Notes: generated from the letters alone by a model not told the origin. A DNA stretch of 64,000 nt from Erythrobasidium yunnanense (GCA_001600175.1 BCJC01000006.1:1565968-1629967); one strand, 5' to 3'; numbered from the stretch's first letter, positions 24,100 through 37,303 are shown. A program made the numbers and translations.

Positions 24100-24658
24100 A
24101 TGGCACATGTAACGATGCAGACCAAGATTAGCAGAACGCGGACTGGTTCACGAACTCCTTCTATCGGCTCGCAGATTAGCGATTCCTCAGCTCGCCCCAA
24201 TCTTCGAAGATCAAGTACGACTAATAGTGCGAGGGGGTCAACAAGCAGCTCTACAGACGACTTGGTAAAAGCGCGTGAAATGATACGTGCATTGCAAGCT
24301 GAAGTCAGGAGACTCAAAATCCAGATCGCGTAAGTCTAATCAGATGCAAGACTGTATCAAATCCCTTCTACAGTCGATTCTGACGCCTTGCGAACCACTC
24401 TGTAGGGACAAGTCTACCGATGGCGATTTCGTAATTTTGGACGTAGATCCATTGAACCTGACTATCATATGCTCCAGAGACAGAGAGTTCCTAATGGGCG
24501 ACTTTAAAGACACGGTTGACCGCTTACACATTGGCGACTTGAAAATCATGGCTCGTCGGGCGTTGGCCGATCCAACTTGCTTTCATAAGAGGGTGTCGGA
24601 CTTCAAGAGGATATACAGGGGTGTCTCAGTAACGAACGGCCGGCCTTCGCTCATTTAG
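24100..24658 (+). CDS. Small two-exon protein of unknown function
   Basis: Not recognised. Exon 1 (24100 to about 24328) encodes a Ser/Thr/Arg-rich opening (SRTRTGSRTPSIGSQ), then a short coiled coil (LVKAREMIRALQAEVRRLKIQIA). A GTAAGT...TAG intron follows, then an exon with a folded-looking part (DGDFVILDVDPLNLTIICS, FMGDFKDTVDRLH-like text with LMGDFKDTVDRLHIGDLK) ending NGRPSLI at TAG 24656-24658. The total is about 160 residues. There is no signal peptide or membrane segment. The intron has good consensus and the coil is cut exactly at A|DK, which supports a real gene. It could be a small adaptor; no role is proposed. Confidence 0.5.
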
Positions 24659-25417
24659 CACACAGACAGCTCTCGAAGTGCAATGTCAAGCCCTCTCCTT
24701 GTCTCCCGCTTCGCTACGTGTCCGTACACTGCCTATTGAATAAGGAGACGGAATAACTATCTTTTCTACTCAAGGATAGGCCTAAAACAACAAGAATGCC
24801 CAAAACACTACCTATGCTGTTCGTTCTAACTTGATTACATTCGCTATCGGGACAAACCTTGCACCTTGATTCCCGAGCGAACGATCGCGTAAACGCTGCA
24901 GCACATTTCGCGACAAAACTGCAGAGTAATAGTCTGATAGTCAAGACTAGATCTGAAAGACAGCCTTCACGCCCACGCAAGGGCAGCAACCTCGATTTCC
25001 CGCACAAAGAAACCAAGCAAGTCTGGCCCTGCAACACGGCCTACAGCTTTATAGCATACAGCTTAACCTATAGGCAGTCTGATGCCTTCTTCCACCATGA
25101 TTACGCGACGTTGTCGCCTCCGCTGGGCGGCCGATACCCGTTCGAACGCTGCTGAGCCGATGTTTGACATGCCAAACATGGCGAGCGCAAGCATCACGAG
25201 GACTGCAAGCGATACGACGACCCTATGTGCTGCCTTCTGCCTTTCTTCAAGTCAAAGCAGAGCTGTGTGCAGCTTCGCTATGCAACATTGGCTGAGGTGA
25301 TCCCAACACCGCTGCAAGAAAGCAGCAGGCCAGCAACGGCATCGAAAGTCAGAAATCGGACGTATAGCTCTCTCGTTGAAGACGCTCGAAAGCCTGGCGT
25401 GAGGGCTTTCCTCGACC
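24659..25417. other. Intergenic region upstream of TOR
   Basis: About 760 bases. Open frames on both strands are short and lack codon or motif support. It presumably holds the TOR promoter and any 5' leader intron. No repeat or RNA gene is seen. Confidence 0.45.
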
Positions 25418-28400
25418 ATGGCTATCCTATCGATATCCATACCTAGCTCTGCGCGGCGCTCCGTTTTCGCCCTGAGTGCTCCACATACTGCTCTGGCACA
25501 ACCTGCGACTGCCAGCGTTGCGACACCAGCGGCTATCTCAGAACACGGCCATCATGGCATCCTGGAAGCTGCTCCTCCTTTACCCGATGCAGGCGATATC
25601 TCTAGAGCCTTATCGGGGTTAGCAAGTCTCGACGAGCTCTTCGCTGCCCTAAAGACCAGGTAGGGCCATCTATCCTGTATTTGCTCATCTCACTGATCTG
25701 TGCCTTCAGGAATGCTCATGACCGACAGATCGCAGCGGAGCACTTCCACAATGCCTTACTTCGCGACCGGGATCTTGCAGCCAATACTAGCAACCTCAAG
25801 GGATTACCAGGAAACGCTGCTTCAATACATATGCCCGACTCGCTTCAAGCCAAGCTGCTTCAATACGCCTCTTCTGATGACGTTCAAGCTAAATGGGCGG
25901 TAGTGACAGCGGTCGGAGAAACCCTGAAGATACACCCACCTGACGCAAAGTCGGCTGCTCGGCTGGCTCTTGCCTTGTTCAAGGTCATTCCCTGCGCTGA
26001 TTCAGCAGTCATGAGGGAGGCCGCTGTGTTGTTCGCAGATCTGGCACCGCTGGAAGGTATGCACGCCCTGGCCCATACACAGTGTGCGCAAGCTTTGGAA
26101 TGGCTCGAAGGTATGTGTTGCTCGTACTCGTACAAGTCCAACCTTCACATTGCTGACAGTCTGCTGTAGACTCTCGAAGCGAGCGCAAGCGACTCGGTGC
26201 AGTCTTGCTGCTGACTGAGCTCATGAAGCGCCCCGAGTGCCGCAAGGTCCTCAACAATCACGCACCACGAGCTCTCGACGACCTCTGGGACCACGCAATG
26301 ACGGATGCAAACCTCGAGATACGACAAGCTGGTCAATCAGCACTTGAAGCTTGCATAATCGCACTGCCTCCTCAAATGAGCGTACTACATAAGGAGGATC
26401 TGATGAGAATGGCTCTTCTACCATTATCATCGATCGCAAGCTCCGCCTCTAGTTTGCATGGTGCAGTCTTGACGTGCACTGTTCTGGTTTCAAGCACGCA
26501 AGAAGGAGAAGACTTCGTATCACCGAGCTGGAAACTCGTCATGAAGGTCAAAGAGAGGGACAGCCTCGTATCAGCTGCCTGCATGGACTACCTTAGCGTA
26601 GCGGCGAAAGTGGACAAGGCTGTGTTCAGTTCAGAGATGCTACATCCAACCATGAGATGGCTTGTAGAAGCCATCAAGCGGGAGAAGGACCAAATTGCAG
26701 GTGAATTGCCGGATAAAAGCGATTGTGACCCGAATTGACGAGCGAATACCCAGCTTTCGATGCTCTGGCGAAGATATTGGCTGTCACGCCTCGGAAGGCC
26801 GTAGCAGCATACCAGGAATCCATCATCGTCGCTTTCCACGTCTGTCTTACGCAACAACGACGATCCCCGGCCCTCTCGGATGCCCTACTCAATACCATCG
26901 GTGGTCTAGCACAAGCATTTGGATCTTCTATCGAGCATGCGATCACACTTGCTCTGGACGCTATTTTCGCTGATGGACTTTCTGATCACTTGGTCGAAGC
27001 CTTGGCAAAGGTGCTTGAACACGTACCTGGGCTGGCATACTTCGTCCGCATCAAGCTACTGGACGCCATAGCCACGATCCTTTCAGGCAAGACCTTCCAA
27101 GAGTTTGCGATGCCCGTACCTTCTGCTCGCCGGGCTTCCGTTGCAGTCATAACAGAAACGCCAAAGCCGCCAAGTATGCATCGCAGGCGGACATCGAGCT
27201 TGCTAGGCCGCACAGCTCGCGGTCGATCAATATCTCCCCAGAGGCCGATGGTACCCACGATTCCTGAAGATGGTCCAGATCTGTCCGAGTTGGCTTTACG
27301 GACTCTGGCAACTTTTGATTTCTCAGACCAGCCTCTCCTTCTCTCCTTCTTACAGCAGCACGTACTGCCCTTCTGCACGTCAGAACAACCCAGTCTGAGG
27401 CGGGCAGCTATCGAAGCCTGCCATGGTTATCTTACCAAGAATGGTCTTTTGACCAGCCAGGAACATCGAACGTTCCCCGTCCGCGAAACGATCCAGACTA
27501 TCGTGTTTGCCGGTGTCTCTGACAGCAACGCCGAGATACGAGAGCTGGCCATCACCCGTTTGGATCACCGCTTTGACAGTTATCTAGTATGTACAGGCAT
27601 CGTCCCATCGATCAATGCAGCTGATGGATAATGCCTCTACAACAGCGCGAGTCTATGTTCGCGCACATGCTGATCTTTGGCATGAACGATGCGTCAATAC
27701 GCGTTAGACTTGCGATCATCCGCGTTTTGGGTAGAATGTATGTCTTCCATCAGTCCATATCTTCAACTATTGCTGATATCAAGACATGCTAGAGCGGACC
27801 AAGCCAAAGCTAGCGTGTTACCGGCTTTGCGCAACGAGCTTGCCGGACTGCTAACAACGCTCGATCAGACCAAGAACAGGCAAGTCCCCTCTTCTCAGCA
27901 AAGTTGCAGCAACTAAGCTCACACAAACCCACAGTCATGCTCGTATGCAGGTCATGACCGTTCTCAAGGAAATAATGGATGCGGCTCCGCCTCTCGCCGA
28001 TCTCTATTCAGCACCAATCACTAACGTGCTGTTAGATCTTCTCCGTAACACAGAGGCCGAAGACGTCACCGTGTTGGGCTTGGAGGTGGCTAGACAGTTA
28101 GCCAAGTATGCGGGCAACTCGCTCCGCTCGAACGCCATGGACTTTGTGGAACTAGCCTGCACAGCTCTTCGAGATCAAGCTTCGGTGCAGAAGCGCAGGA
28201 CAGCTGTCCTCGCGCTCACAGAGATCGTAGCGCAGACCGCTTGTATGGGAGAGATGGTGGAGCATAGGGACGATTACATAGACGCCCTCATCGGACACCT
28301 GGCTTTGGAAACGGACCCTGCCTCCCGTCGCGAGGTTGTCCGAGCTCTAGGCACCGTTGGCGCTCTCAAACCAGCCAACTCAGCATTGGACATCGCTGAT

Positions 28401-31400
28401 AAGCTGGTACAAGAATTGGCCGACTCGCCCGAGGCGGCAAGCAGTGCTGACCACCTAGAGGCGGGACTCATACCGTTGGACGAGGGTGTCATCAGAGTCC
28501 GGGTACCGCTATATATCGCAGACTGGGTGCTGGGTCAGCTGATGGAGATCTGGAATGAGCCTTCTCTGAAGCTTCACCATGCAAGAGTGAGCGCACTGTA
28601 TACCGATGCCTACTGTCCATGCTGACCTCCTATGCGCACAGGTCTTAGATGCCATCGTGCGCATCTTCCGCCACGAAGCAAGTCGGAAGAGGTCCTGGCA
28701 CTACACAAGTCGTATCATCACGAGACTCATTGCCGCCTTGAATGAGCCATCAAGTGATAATGTTACGACCTGCTTCCATATATCGGCACTGGGCACACTG
28801 GCTCAGATTGTCGAATGGCGTGTCGAAGAGCATACTGCGACAATATTGGCAATCCTCCTACGCGTAAGTCATGATTGAATAACAAAGCGTTATAGCTTAT
28901 TTCTTTCTGCAGCACTGGGACGAAGGCTTGGAGCCTAGCAATTGTATCGTGGATGCCATCGCCTCCTTGGCTATAGCTCTCCGCGGAGAATTTCAGAAGT
29001 ATCTGTCGATAGTCATTCCACGGATGACAGCGGCCCTCCTCGATGCGGCCACTCCAGATGGTACCGCCGCTGCAATCTTACACTTCATGCGCCAAGCAGG
29101 ATCAGAAATACGAGAGTGGACATCTTCGGTTGTTCCAGCGGTTCTCTTCGCGTGCGAGCACTACTCTACTGGTACTCGATCCTTGGCGATGCATGTCTTG
29201 CTCTCTTTGGCTAGCGCTACCTACCTCGGAAGCCATCTATCCCGAGTAATGGCTACTCTCGTGCAGTTGACGAAACAATCGGGCATATCGAGAGCTGCAA
29301 TCGAGACCCTTTGCGGCTTAGTGAAAGAGTGTGGTGCCGAGGCATTACCCTTCGCCTTGATGTATGAACGACAGCTTGGCTTCAGCATCCAGGAACATCC
29401 ATTCTTCCAGGCTTACGCAGAAGGCAGTGCTGCTGAGGTCGATACAAGGTGAATATGTGATGCTATAATTTAGCTTGTCATGCTAACAAGATGCTTCATC
29501 CCAGCGCCGCTCTCGTGGGCGAAGTCAACGAGATTGCCGAAGCTTTGGATTCCGATGCAATCGTTTCCGCCCTGAATGCACCTTTCGATGATGCAGAATG
29601 GCCACATTGGGTGAACAAGCTATGTGACAAGATGACAAAGGCTACCAATAACCACCATATACGCGCAACAGCTGCAGTAGCGGAAGCATATCCGCCTCTA
29701 CAGCGCAAACTGCTCAATTACGCCCTTTATAGCGCATGGGTGGATCTTACAAAGCAGCAAAAACAGGACATTTGCGATAACCTCCATAATTTGCTATCCA
29801 TCGACGCAACTGCTGAAGCGCACGATACCATACTTCAGTAAGCTTGGTAGACAACCAGCAGAACGCTCGTGACTTACTATAGTCCCCCTGCAGCCTTCTT
29901 GACTTTATGAGCCGCATGGGCGTAGATCTGAAGATTCCAGCGTACCTCTGCAAGGAAGTGGCCCTCCGTCGGCGGTTCCTTCACCGCGCTTGCAGATATG
30001 CCGAATTGGAGTACGAGGAGACGCAAGAGGAGTCCGTCATAAACGACCTGCTTCGCATTCATCAGAGCTTCTCGAATCGCGAAAATGATGATGCCCTCGG
30101 GCTTCTTCAGCACGTCACCTTCACAACGGGTAACGAGTGGGCCGAACTTGGCCAGTGGCATTCCAACCTTCAAGCATATGATGAAATGCTGCAGAACGAG
30201 CCGTATCAGCCGGAAGCTGTGAAAGGGGTCATGAGGGTATGTTAGCAGCTGACTATCTGCCGACGTCGCTAAGACGCTAATCTTCATGCTAGTGCCTGCA
30301 TGCTCTGCAAGAGTGGGACGTTTTACTAGACTTCGCCGACCAGAAGCTGCCCAACGTGGCATCAGACATCGAGATGACAGTTGCTCCGTTGCTTGCAAGA
30401 GCAGCATGGAGTGCCTCTAACCCTACGAAGATGCTTCAGGCAATCGATCACATGCAGCAACCGCTACGAGCTTGGTACTCTGCTGTAAGCTGTCAGATCG
30501 CAGGTAACCATAGCGAAGCCCTCTTCCACATCGACGAGGCGCGAGGAATGCTTTGTGGCGAACTAGGTGGGCGAAACTCGACACCAAGACGGCTTTCACC
30601 GCTGACAGCTTGTCTGGTTGTGATGCAGTCCAAGTGGGGCGAACGCGAACGGGGAGGGCTTACGACTTATTGACCCGCGCTCACCTACTAACGGAGCTAG
30701 AAGAGGCGTACGTTAACCTCGATATCATTCCAACGACCCTGTTCTGATTTTGGCTTGCTTCCAGCGGAACCTATATGCAAGGCACAGGTAACAAAGAGTT
30801 GATTAGGCAGAGGTGGTCATCGAGACTTTCCGCGCTTCAAAAGGAGATCGATGTCTTTGGCAGATGCTTACAAGTGCACCTCATAGCTGTGCCGCCTTCG
30901 GAGGACGTCAAGAACATGGTCAAGTACGCTAGACTCTGCCGAAAAGCCGAAAGGAAAGATCTTGCGTACAAGATTCAAGCGAACACAATGCAAAGCGAAG
31001 GATGCGACCCCTTGGACTTGTCTGTTATTGTAAGTGGAGTCTTCTGGCAGCAAGTTGTCCTTTCGTTGATCCCTCTGTACAGGCAGAGAATGAATTTCCC
31101 GGTCTCACGCTCGAACGCTGCCGATTAGCTTACGAGTTCGGGCACAAGGAGAAAGCTAGAGAAGGCTTACGCGATCTAGTGTGTCGCCTGAGTGACAGGC
31201 TCGAAGCGCTGACGAATCTTGGCAAGAAGAGCAAGAAGGTGCTGGACAAGATCAGCGAAGAGAAGGCTCTCTTAGCTCGGACTTTCCATTCTCTTGGGGA
31301 CTATTCCAGAGGCGAAGACGCGGTAAGCCGCATCCTGTCAGACTTCATTAAAGCTGTACTGAACTCGTATGGCTTCTCAATAGACAAGACTGTCCGAAGC

Positions 31401-34031
31401 CCAGATCTGCTACGAAAGGTCAACCGACCTACATCCATACATCAAAGGTTTCAGGAAGCTGGCCAATACCAATCTCGCTATCATCGATGTGCTCGAGAGC
31501 TCGAAGCCGCCAGGCTACAATGAAGCTGTGATCACTTTGGCGGTTAGCACTGTTGATGGTCAGTGCATGGTATACATACGCTCCTAGTCGTATTGACGCT
31601 TTGTTACTGCACTCTAGCCTACTCGCAAATCCTGCAGCGGGCTCCTTCTTTCCCGTTACAAGACGTTTTAGGACTGCTTACTACCATCTTCAAGTTTGGC
31701 CAGCACAGAGACGTTGCAATGGCCGCCGAACGTGCCTTCAATACTCTTTCCATAGACTGCTATTTGGAAGCAGTCCCGCAGCTTACTGCTCAGCTCAACT
31801 ACCCTTCGGCCCGACTTCAGCCTATTATAGAACAGCACATGCAGCGTCTGGCTCGAGCACATCCCCACACGCTCCTAGCATCTCTGACGGCGGTCACTCA
31901 ATATCCATCTCAGCCAAGAGCAGTCGTTGCGAAGCGCTTAGTCAATGTCATGCGTTTATACGATGATACTTTGGTCAGCGAAGCCATGTTGCTGAGCGAA
32001 GAGCTTATGCGAACAGCCATTACATGGGAAGAGAAGTGCTGTCACTGCGTAGAGGCATCGGCAAAGTACATCTTCGGTGAAGGCAAGCGAAGTGAGTCCG
32101 AAGCGTCATAGTCTGAACTAGAGTACTCAGGCTGAATAATCCGCTTAGATCCAGCAGGTCTTGTCGCTGCGATGGAAGAGCTTTGCAAGAGTTTTGAGAA
32201 TCCAGAGACCGTTGGCGAACACGAATTCACCGTCAAATACGGCGAGACTTTGCGGGTTGCTCGGGGTGAGCTATCTCAAAGATATATTTACGAATGTATC
32301 GCTAAAAACCAAAAACCGCTCATTCAGACCTCGGGCGTAGATGCTTGCAGACTGGCTCCGAGAAAGACTTGGCCAACTTATGGAGAAAGTGGCATACGAT
32401 CCACAAGATCTGTTCGCAAGGCATCAAGTACGTGCATAATTCGAAGTCACAATGCTGGTCATAGCTGAAGCCATCTACAGGGATAGTCCGCTTCATCTCG
32501 AGCTGTGCGATGTTTCACCTCGTCTAGCTGCCGCCCGGAACATGTCACTTTCGGTTCCTGGAACATACATTAGGCATGGCGGCGAAGATATACGTATCAT
32601 GGAAATCAACAGATCTCTAGAGATCCTGTCGTCCAAGCAAAGACCTCGGAAACTGACTATGAAGGGCTCAGATGGCAAGACGTATCGCTTCTTATTGAAG
32701 CCGAGAGAGGACCTGCGACTGGACGAACGTTGCATGCAGCTTGTACGTTTCACAACTGCCGACCCTCCTAGATACGCTTACTGACATACTTCAACAGTTC
32801 ACTCTGGTGAACTCTCTGCTACAAAGCGACCAAGATGCGAGCAAGCGTCATCTACGCATTGTGCGCTTCGCGGTCGTCCCGCTCAGCCACAATGCCGGGT
32901 TACTATCTTGGTTTGAGCGAGGAGACACGCTTCAAGCTATTGTACGACAGCATCGACGTCTCTTCAACACGCCAGTCGATCTTGAACTCAAGTACGCTCT
33001 GCTTCATGGCTGACCTGAGCCATACTGATCCATCTGAAAATAGGCTCCAAGCGCAATTCGCACCTGGTATCACGAAAGGCACGCTAAGCAGTCTACAGTT
33101 AGTCGAAGTGTTCGAGCTAGCTCTCGATGCTACGAAAGGCGATGAACTCTCATCTATCCTTTGGCGAAAGAGCGCTTCTGCTGCTGGATATCTCGAAAGA
33201 AGGACTGCTTATTCCCGTTCAATGGCTACGAACTCCATGGTCGGACACATCCTCGGTCTAGGAGAGTAAGTGATGGTCACAGCTCGTGCGAGGCATTCTG
33301 ATCTGATGCTCCGTTTGACAGCCGCCATCCCTCGAACGCTCTGCAAGACAGAGTGACTGGCGAGATAGTTCACGTAGACTTTGGCGACTGCTTCCAGGCT
33401 GCTCAAGAACGAGGTTAGTCATTATATTCGCAACTACCTAGCCTTTGCTGACCACGCGGCCGACCCAGACTCCTTCCCTGAACGGTTCCCCTTCCGCCTT
33501 ACACGACAGCTCATACGAGCGATGGGACCTACCGGTGTTGAGGGTCATTTCCGGCTCTGTTCACAGAACGTTATGCGTCTACTTCGGGAGAACAAAGAAT
33601 CCATCGAGGCCGTTTTCTCTGCATTCGTGCACGATCCGCTCATTCAGCATTTAGTTCTCCATCCTCGACAGCTCGAATACGATGACATCCTACACATCCC
33701 CACTGAGAACGACGAGACTGCTCAAATCGGCACTCCCTCAGCACGGTTCTCGCAAAGACGGAGGAAGGTGGATCATAATATGGATAAACTGGTCACGCAG
33801 CTCAGTCCGAGAGCTCAGAGAGTAGTGGCGAGAGTCAGGGAGAAGTTGGAAGGAACAGAATTTGGGTCGGAGGAAGCGGTGCCGGTCGATGAACAGGTCT
33901 CGAAATTGATCCTGCAGGCGACGGATGTGTTTGCGCTGTCGAGCGCGTATCAGGGGTGGTAAGTGTCTCTCAAGGAACGAGTTGCCGAAGCAGAGGGACT
34001 GATACTTGGCTACAGGTGCGCTTTCTGGTGA
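25418..34031 (+). CDS. TOR: TOR serine/threonine kinase (PIKK family), divergent FRB
   Basis: Catalytic subunit of TOR complexes, controlling growth in response to nutrients. The gene has some 25 exons. The order is N-terminal HEAT repeats (25418 to about 29500), FAT domain (about 29500-31950), FRB (about 32040-32420), PI3K-like kinase domain (about 32480-33700) and C-terminal FATC ([25 protein letters not shown], split by an intron before CAFW). Kinase motifs are complete: [15 protein letters not shown], catalytic lysine in FLLK, GDRHPSN (formed across the intron at about 33267-33321) and VDFGDCF. Unusual points: the region after the lysine reads [11 protein letters not shown] where TOR normally has KGHEDLRQDER, and the FRB rapamycin-contact positions are largely changed. 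The protein would be about 2,350 residues. TGA is at 34029-34031. Whether it is the only TOR or a second, TOR-like copy cannot be told from this window. Confidence 0.93.
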
Positions 34032-34149
34032 TTCAGCTACGCATCGCATTCGGTTCATACTTGAACATAGCACATGGCAGTCTTCTGTACCACCTAGTGT
34101 CGTGTTCGCCATAGATCTCGTTGTACCGTGCTCCTGCCTCGATATTGTA

Positions 34150-34931
34150 CTACCGCCTTGACGGACTGCGACTTCTGTCTCTGGTGGCATACGGATCTTT
34201 CGCCCTATCCCTGTCTCTTCTTCTCGAGCTCGAGTCTGTACTTCTATGCGAGTAGTCGTCCTTGCCGTATCTCGAGCGGCTCTTCTCGCTTTTGGATTCA
34301 CTAGCTATACCCGCGGTGTATTTATTTTCAGCACTCCCGCTTGCTGACCCAGCACTTGCAAAGCTAATCTTATCTCTCTTCCCTCTTTCCTGCGCTTTCT
34401 GTCGCTGTTCATTCTGCGATTTCTGCTTCTCTGCTATCGCATCTGCAAAAGATTCTTTGCCAAGTCCTTCTGCTGATGTCCAGACATCCTTCGGGAAGGC
34501 AGATAAGGACTCGTTCACTGCTACGAAGTCTACGAGTTTCGAAAGAATGGAAGGGTTGCGGAAGGACTTGTTGCTCTGCAAAGTTGCGTTGAAGCGGATG
34601 TTCTGAGCTCGAAGAGCGTGGAAATGCTTGAGCTTGGCCTGTGTCCAGATGCATTAGTATGTTCTCAACAAGATGTATTGAGATAGCGCACAGCTACTGT
34701 TGGATCAGGCAGGACGTCTGTAGAAGGAGGAGGTATGCCATATTCTGCAAGACCCCATGGCTTTTCTACGGGAGCAGGCTCGTCCAGAGTGACAGCGGAA
34801 GTAGAAGCTACAGGAGCTGCCTGCTCGTCCGTCTCGTCGACGTGCATGCGCTGCAAAGCTTGACGTTCTTCGTTTAGGCGTTCTTCAATCTCCAGCCGTC
34901 GAGCTTGGAGTGCAATTTCAGCATTGTGCAT
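34150..34931 (-). CDS. SAP30BP/HCNGP-family nuclear protein
   Basis: Homologue of human SAP30BP (HCNGP), a nuclear protein linked to transcription control and to splicing with RBM17. Diagnostic text: WGLAEYGIPPPSTDVLPDPTVA in one exon, then after a short intron (about 34633-34690) KLKHFHALRAQNIRFNATLQ and SNKSFRNPSILSKLVDFVAV with FPKDVWTS. The tail is Ser/Arg/Asp-rich (RRRDRDRAKDPYATRDRSRS), as in many splicing proteins. The stop is at 34150. The frame stays open upstream of the ATG at 34929-34931 to about 35025, so the true start is probably further up or in another exon; the acidic opening usual for the family was not located. The gene converges on TOR (118 bases between stops) and diverges from GPI8. 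Confidence 0.8.
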
Positions 34932-35189
34932 TGATAGCAGTGAACGTTGGCAGTACCTTCTGCTACTCCGCGTATCGTCAGCCCAGATTCTGCCTAGAAA
35001 GTGCGAAGAGCCAGAAAGCTCGCCAATGTCGTCGCGCTGAAAAGGCAGAGTTGATGCTCACCTGGTCTACAATGAACAGTTACAATCATCAGCTTGATCC
35101 AGTGATTTACTTGGATGTAAACTTGCCTGATTCCATCTTAATCGATATCGAAGTCTGGTCAAGCTGTAAACAACTGACGATTTCGGCTG

Positions 35190-36595
35190 ATGATGACCAC
35201 CACGACGATGCTACGCGCGCTGTTTCTGCTCCTTCTGGCTGCCTTATATCCTACCTACATCTATGCTGCCGCTGCGACTGCTCCTCCTGCAAGCACAAAC
35301 AACTGGGCTGTCCTCGTATGCACGTCGCGGTACTGGTTCAACTACAGGCACATGGCCAATACCCTCGGGATGTGCGTCGTACCATACTCCCATAATTATA
35401 TCTCAAGCTTAGTCGCGCTGGGCTGCAAAGGTACCGCACGGTCAAGCGTCTCGGCATCCCAGATAGCAACATTATCCTCATGCTCGCAGACGATGTGGCT
35501 TGTAATCCACGCAATAGCTTTCCTGGCAAGGTATATGCGAATGCAGGGCGACATCTCGATCTATATGGCGAGAGCATCGAAGTTGACTATCGAGGCTACG
35601 AAGTCAGCGTAGAGAGCTTCATACGACTTCTCACAGGTATGCTCTCCTGTTTGACAGCAGCCAGTATACAGCTGATCGAGCTTCTTTAGGCCGCACATCT
35701 CCAGACACTCCAGTCTCGAAACGCCTAGATACGAATGAGCACAGCAACATCTTCATATACATGACTGGGCACGGCGGAGACGAATTTCTCAAGTTCCAAG
35801 ATGCAGAAGAGATCTCTGCTTTCGATATAGCCGATGCGTTCCAGCAGATGCACGTACAGAAGCGGTAGGGAGCTTCAACACCAGGCAGATCTTTACGCGA
35901 CTGAAGGCATGAAACACGACAGATACAAGGAGATCTTCTTCATGATTGATACGTGCCAAGCTAACACGATGTACACGAAGTTCTACTCGCCCGGAATACT
36001 CGCAACTGGATCTTCCGGCAAAGGCGAGAACAGCTATTCAGTAAGCCCCGCTCCTCCCTTCACACTCTACACATTCGCTTATTCACTCTCTTATGGTCCT
36101 AAGCATCACTCCGACCCCGATTTGGGCGTAGCAGTGATCGACAGATATACACACGTTATCCTAAACTACCTCGAGGGAATCAACAAGACATCCACTAAGA
36201 CGCTCCAGGATCTCTTCGACCAATACAACTACGATGACTTCCACTCGAACGCTGGGATCAGAGAGGATCTGTTCGCAAGAGACGTCAGTCAGGTCCGCTT
36301 GACTGATTTCTTTGGAGGAGTACAGCAGGTCGACATGCAGAATGCTAGGTCGGCTGTGAATAAAGAGACACTTCTGGGTGAAAGTAGTCAGCTGCCGACA
36401 ACACTTAAGCAGCGGGAATCTCACAAAAGGGCAAGGAAAGGCACAGAGGGCGACCATGAAAGGCGAATTCTACAGGGCGGCACTCGAGACGCTTCAGCCA
36501 TAGTCATCTATCACCTCGCTGGACCGGCTGCCTTGCTGGCGGGAGGCTATCTACTCGCATCTGGCATTTCTCGAGCTACACCGAAGCGAGCTTGA
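35190..36595 (+). CDS. GPI8: GPI transamidase catalytic subunit GPI8 (PIG-K)
   Basis: Caspase-like (C13) cysteine protease of the ER transamidase that attaches GPI anchors. A signal peptide starts at ATG 35190 ([20 protein letters not shown]). The conserved catalytic part begins [23 protein letters not shown], then [28 protein letters not shown]. The catalytic histidine lies in [15 protein letters not shown] (about 35760) and the cysteine in [13 protein letters not shown] (about 35945). After [25 protein letters not shown] the protein ends with a lumenal tail and one C-terminal membrane segment ([22 protein letters not shown]). Four introns are needed, near 35375, 35640, 35866 and 36043. All active-site residues are present. 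Confidence 0.95.
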
Positions 36596-36927
36596 GGGAT
36601 ACGTCAAGACGTAGCAGCATTACCCATGCAAGATCCAATTAGCAGGAAAACTATCCGCAAGTCTCTATCTGGCCTTTGTCCGTATCCGACCTTTATTCTA
36701 TTACAGCCCTTACAACATTCCGCCCTCGCTGGCTAGCGGTCGCTGTGATCCAGCTCTCTTTGCGTTCGATAAGCTCCACGAGCCATTTCGTGAATAGTAC
36801 AGGCTCTAGCTGGTCAGTACGTGAGCACAAGAGTTTATAGAGACGGCTTCGCTTACTCGGTAATGCCTATCAGCCGAACCTCAGAACCTCAGCAATACGA
36901 TCAGGTATATAGCACAGGCAGACTATC
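36596..36927. other. Intergenic region downstream of GPI8
   Basis: About 330 bases with no coding sequence or RNA feature recognised. Confidence 0.45.
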
Positions 36928-37179
36928 ATGCCACTACACTGCCCAACGTGCAATCAGAATTTGGGGGCACCGATTCCAGTGATCGGTCCACCCGACAATT
37001 ATGGCCAAACGAGCAAGGATGTGAATTACATGTGCACTCACTGCAACAAGCTTGGCACCTATTGTAATCTTGCCGGACGGCGACATGTGTGGGAAAGGCG
37101 TGCGGATGGGTACTCGGTCTGTTTCTACGGCTGCTTGTCTAGGAGGATAGGACATGGTAACTCGAGGAGATGGGCTTGA
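36928..37179 (+). CDS. Possible small zinc-ribbon-like protein
   Basis: Intronless 83-codon frame starting MPLHCPTCNQNLG. Two CxxC pairs (CPTC at residues 5-8 and CTHC at about 36-39) and later cysteines could bind one zinc ion, as in small zinc ribbons, but the C-terminal part (GCLSRRIGHGNSRRWA) is not typical. It lies alone between GPI8 and the tRNA synthetase. It could also be the first exon of a longer gene, since GTAACT follows GGACATG near 37156. No function is proposed. Confidence 0.35.
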   Translation: MPLHCPTCNQNLGAPIPVIGPPDNYGQTSKDVNYMCTHCNKLGTYCNLAGRRHVWERRADGYSVCFYGCLSRRIGHGNSRRWA

Positions 37180-37303
37180 CGAATTAAGTTCGTCATGTAG
37201 GTATCACGAGCGCCGGCATCACGTCAATTATTGTCTGCGGCCGCCGGAGAGACGCGTACTACTATGCTAAGACAGAGGCAGCAACAGACATGTGTTGCCT
37301 CGT

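Noticed and set aside
29877-30407. 176-codon open frame on the minus strand
   Set aside because: It lies antisense to the FAT-domain exons of TOR, whose plus-strand reading is conserved; no start context or motif supports it.
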